NCBI GenBank assembly: GCA_031310005.1
Contig: CM062387.1
Location: 1,116,001 to 1,180,000, forward strand
Reading direction: 5' to 3'
Length of the DNA stretch: 64,000 nucleotides
Origin: Dactylellina haptotyla
Taxonomy: Eukaryota > Ascomycota > Orbiliomycetes > Orbiliales > Orbiliaceae
Part shown: piece by piece, positions 62,997 through 64,000 of the stretch
How positions within the stretch are numbered: the first letter of the stretch is position 1
Layout of the letters: the number at the start of each line of letters is the position of its first letter
Notes under the pieces: model-generated
The model's input: the letters and a program-made list of their open reading frames with translations, nothing else
Database searches by the model: none
Told to the model about the DNA's origin: nothing
Program-made: the position numbers and the translations under genes

Positions 62997-64000
62997 ATGC
63001 CTTTGGCTTTCTATCGAAGTATGATGCTCAGGATAGGCAGCATCATGCTGTTACTATCTCCATTGTCAGTTTCTGCAGCAGAGAAAAATGCGAAGGATTA
63101 CTACATACACTCCTTGCCCGGTGAACCAGCCGATACCACCTTCAAGATGCATTCTGGGTAAGCCCCAAATACTGCCTTTTAACCCCCTTTGATGCTAATT
63201 GGGCGCTTTGTATCTTGAAGGCATATAGAAGTCGATGCCGCCACGAATGGAAACTTGTTTTTCTGGCATGTTACGAATAGACATATAGATGCTCGGCAGC
63301 GGACGGTTATCTGGCTCAACGGGGGTCCCGGATGTTCATCAATGGATGGCGCCTTGATGGAAGTTGGACCATACAGAGTGAAGGATGGAAAACTGTCGTA
63401 TAACGAGGGTAGCTGGCACGAATTCGCAAACCTCCTTTTCGTCGATAATCCCGTCGGAACCGGTTTTAGCTACGTTAACGGAAACGGCTATTTGCATGAG
63501 CTCCCAGAGATGGCAAGGCATTTTGTTACTTTCTTGGAGAATTTCTTCGAGATTTTCCCGGAGTACGAAAAGGACGAGGTGAGTGGGCTTCGTAGTTCTC
63601 AATACTCGGATCCAAGTCTGACACAGTAACCTCCTGGTGTAGATTTGGATGGCTGGAGAGTCTTACGCTGGCCAACATATTCCATATATAGCGAAAGCTA
63701 TCACTGAAAGGAACAGAGTTAAACCTCAGAAATGGAATCTCGCTGGGTTACTTATCGGAAATGGCTGGATCGACCCTAAATCACAGTACCCAGCCTATCT
63801 CGAATACGCATACGAGGCCGGGCTCGTCAAACGCAACTCCGAAGTTGCAAAAAGACTCGACGCCCAGCAAGCTACCTGTCTCGCCCATTTACAGCAATTC
63901 GGCAACCAGATAGAGGATTCTTCTTGCGAAGAGATCCTACAACTTATCCTGAGGCTATCTTTAGACGAAGAGAAGGAAGGGCGCAAACAATGCTACAATA
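62997..64000 (+). CDS. KEX1: Pheromone-processing carboxypeptidase Kex1, N-terminal part
   Basis: Kex1 is a Golgi serine carboxypeptidase (family S10) that trims C-terminal Lys/Arg left by Kex2. Exons seen: 62997-63157, 63221-63578 and 63643 onward, running off the window end. The signal sequence is hydrophobic ([13 protein letters not shown]), followed by [12 protein letters not shown]. Substrate and oxyanion motifs include [21 protein letters not shown], and [23 protein letters not shown] contains the S10 core. The catalytic Ser is in GESYAG, near 63655-63672. [15 protein letters not shown] follows. The catalytic Asp and His and the C-terminal membrane segment lie outside the window. Confidence 0.95.

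Overview
The window looks like one arm of a filamentous ascomycete chromosome. Short introns of about 55-130 bp with GT(or GC)...AG ends, the gene families present, and a sharp change from extreme A+T to ordinary base composition all point to Pezizomycotina. The pattern is most like the onygenalean dimorphic fungi (Blastomyces/Histoplasma relatives), which carry long A+T-rich isochores of mutated LTR elements. The genus is an inference from style and was not tested.

Positions 1 to about 37,130 are an A+T-rich, gene-free block. Almost all of it (about 33.9 kb) resolves into LTR-element insertions. They are: the 3' part of a Ty3/Gypsy copy (1-1688); a whole-length Gypsy copy (1718-10263, target duplication TTATA); a smaller Copia-like copy on the minus strand (11851-17641, duplication ATAAT); a Gypsy copy on the minus strand (18596-35886, duplication GTTAA) that is split by a nested plus-strand Gypsy copy (23133-31808, duplication ATAAA); and a solo LTR (35995-36612, duplication CTATA). 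All are heavily broken fossils whose changes run C-to-T and G-to-A, as expected from repeat-induced point mutation (RIP). About 3.2 kb of older A+T-rich DNA remains between them. A small hairpin-bearing hAT-like remnant and two tandem repeats close the block.

Positions from about 37,130 to 64,000 are ordinary, intron-rich euchromatin with nine genes: a UBA/zinc-finger/UBX protein (+), a secreted cupredoxin-like protein (-), a four-helix membrane protein of unknown role (-), a Tcp11/Sok1-family protein (-), a DENN-domain protein with an embedded C1 zinc finger (+), a PP2C phosphatase (-), a vacuolar-type amino-acid transporter (-), the nuclear-pore protein Rae1/Gle2 (+), and the start of the Golgi carboxypeptidase Kex1 (+, cut by the window edge). 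I worked out exon structures by hand; except for the membrane protein, and for Kex1 which is cut by the window edge, they keep one open frame from ATG to stop. No operon-like logic links these genes. They are housekeeping, trafficking and signalling genes, with a 3.4 kb divergent intergenic region between the Sok1-like and DENN genes and a compact divergent promoter between the transporter and Rae1.

I did not find an unmistakably new system. The most informative observations are the nested retroelement stratigraphy with five intact 5-bp target duplications, the consistent pattern of milder mutation at element outer edges, two subfamilies of one Gypsy family side by side, two GC-AG introns in host genes, three micro-exons (17, 17 and 12 nt) in the transporter, and the C1 finger inside the DENN protein.
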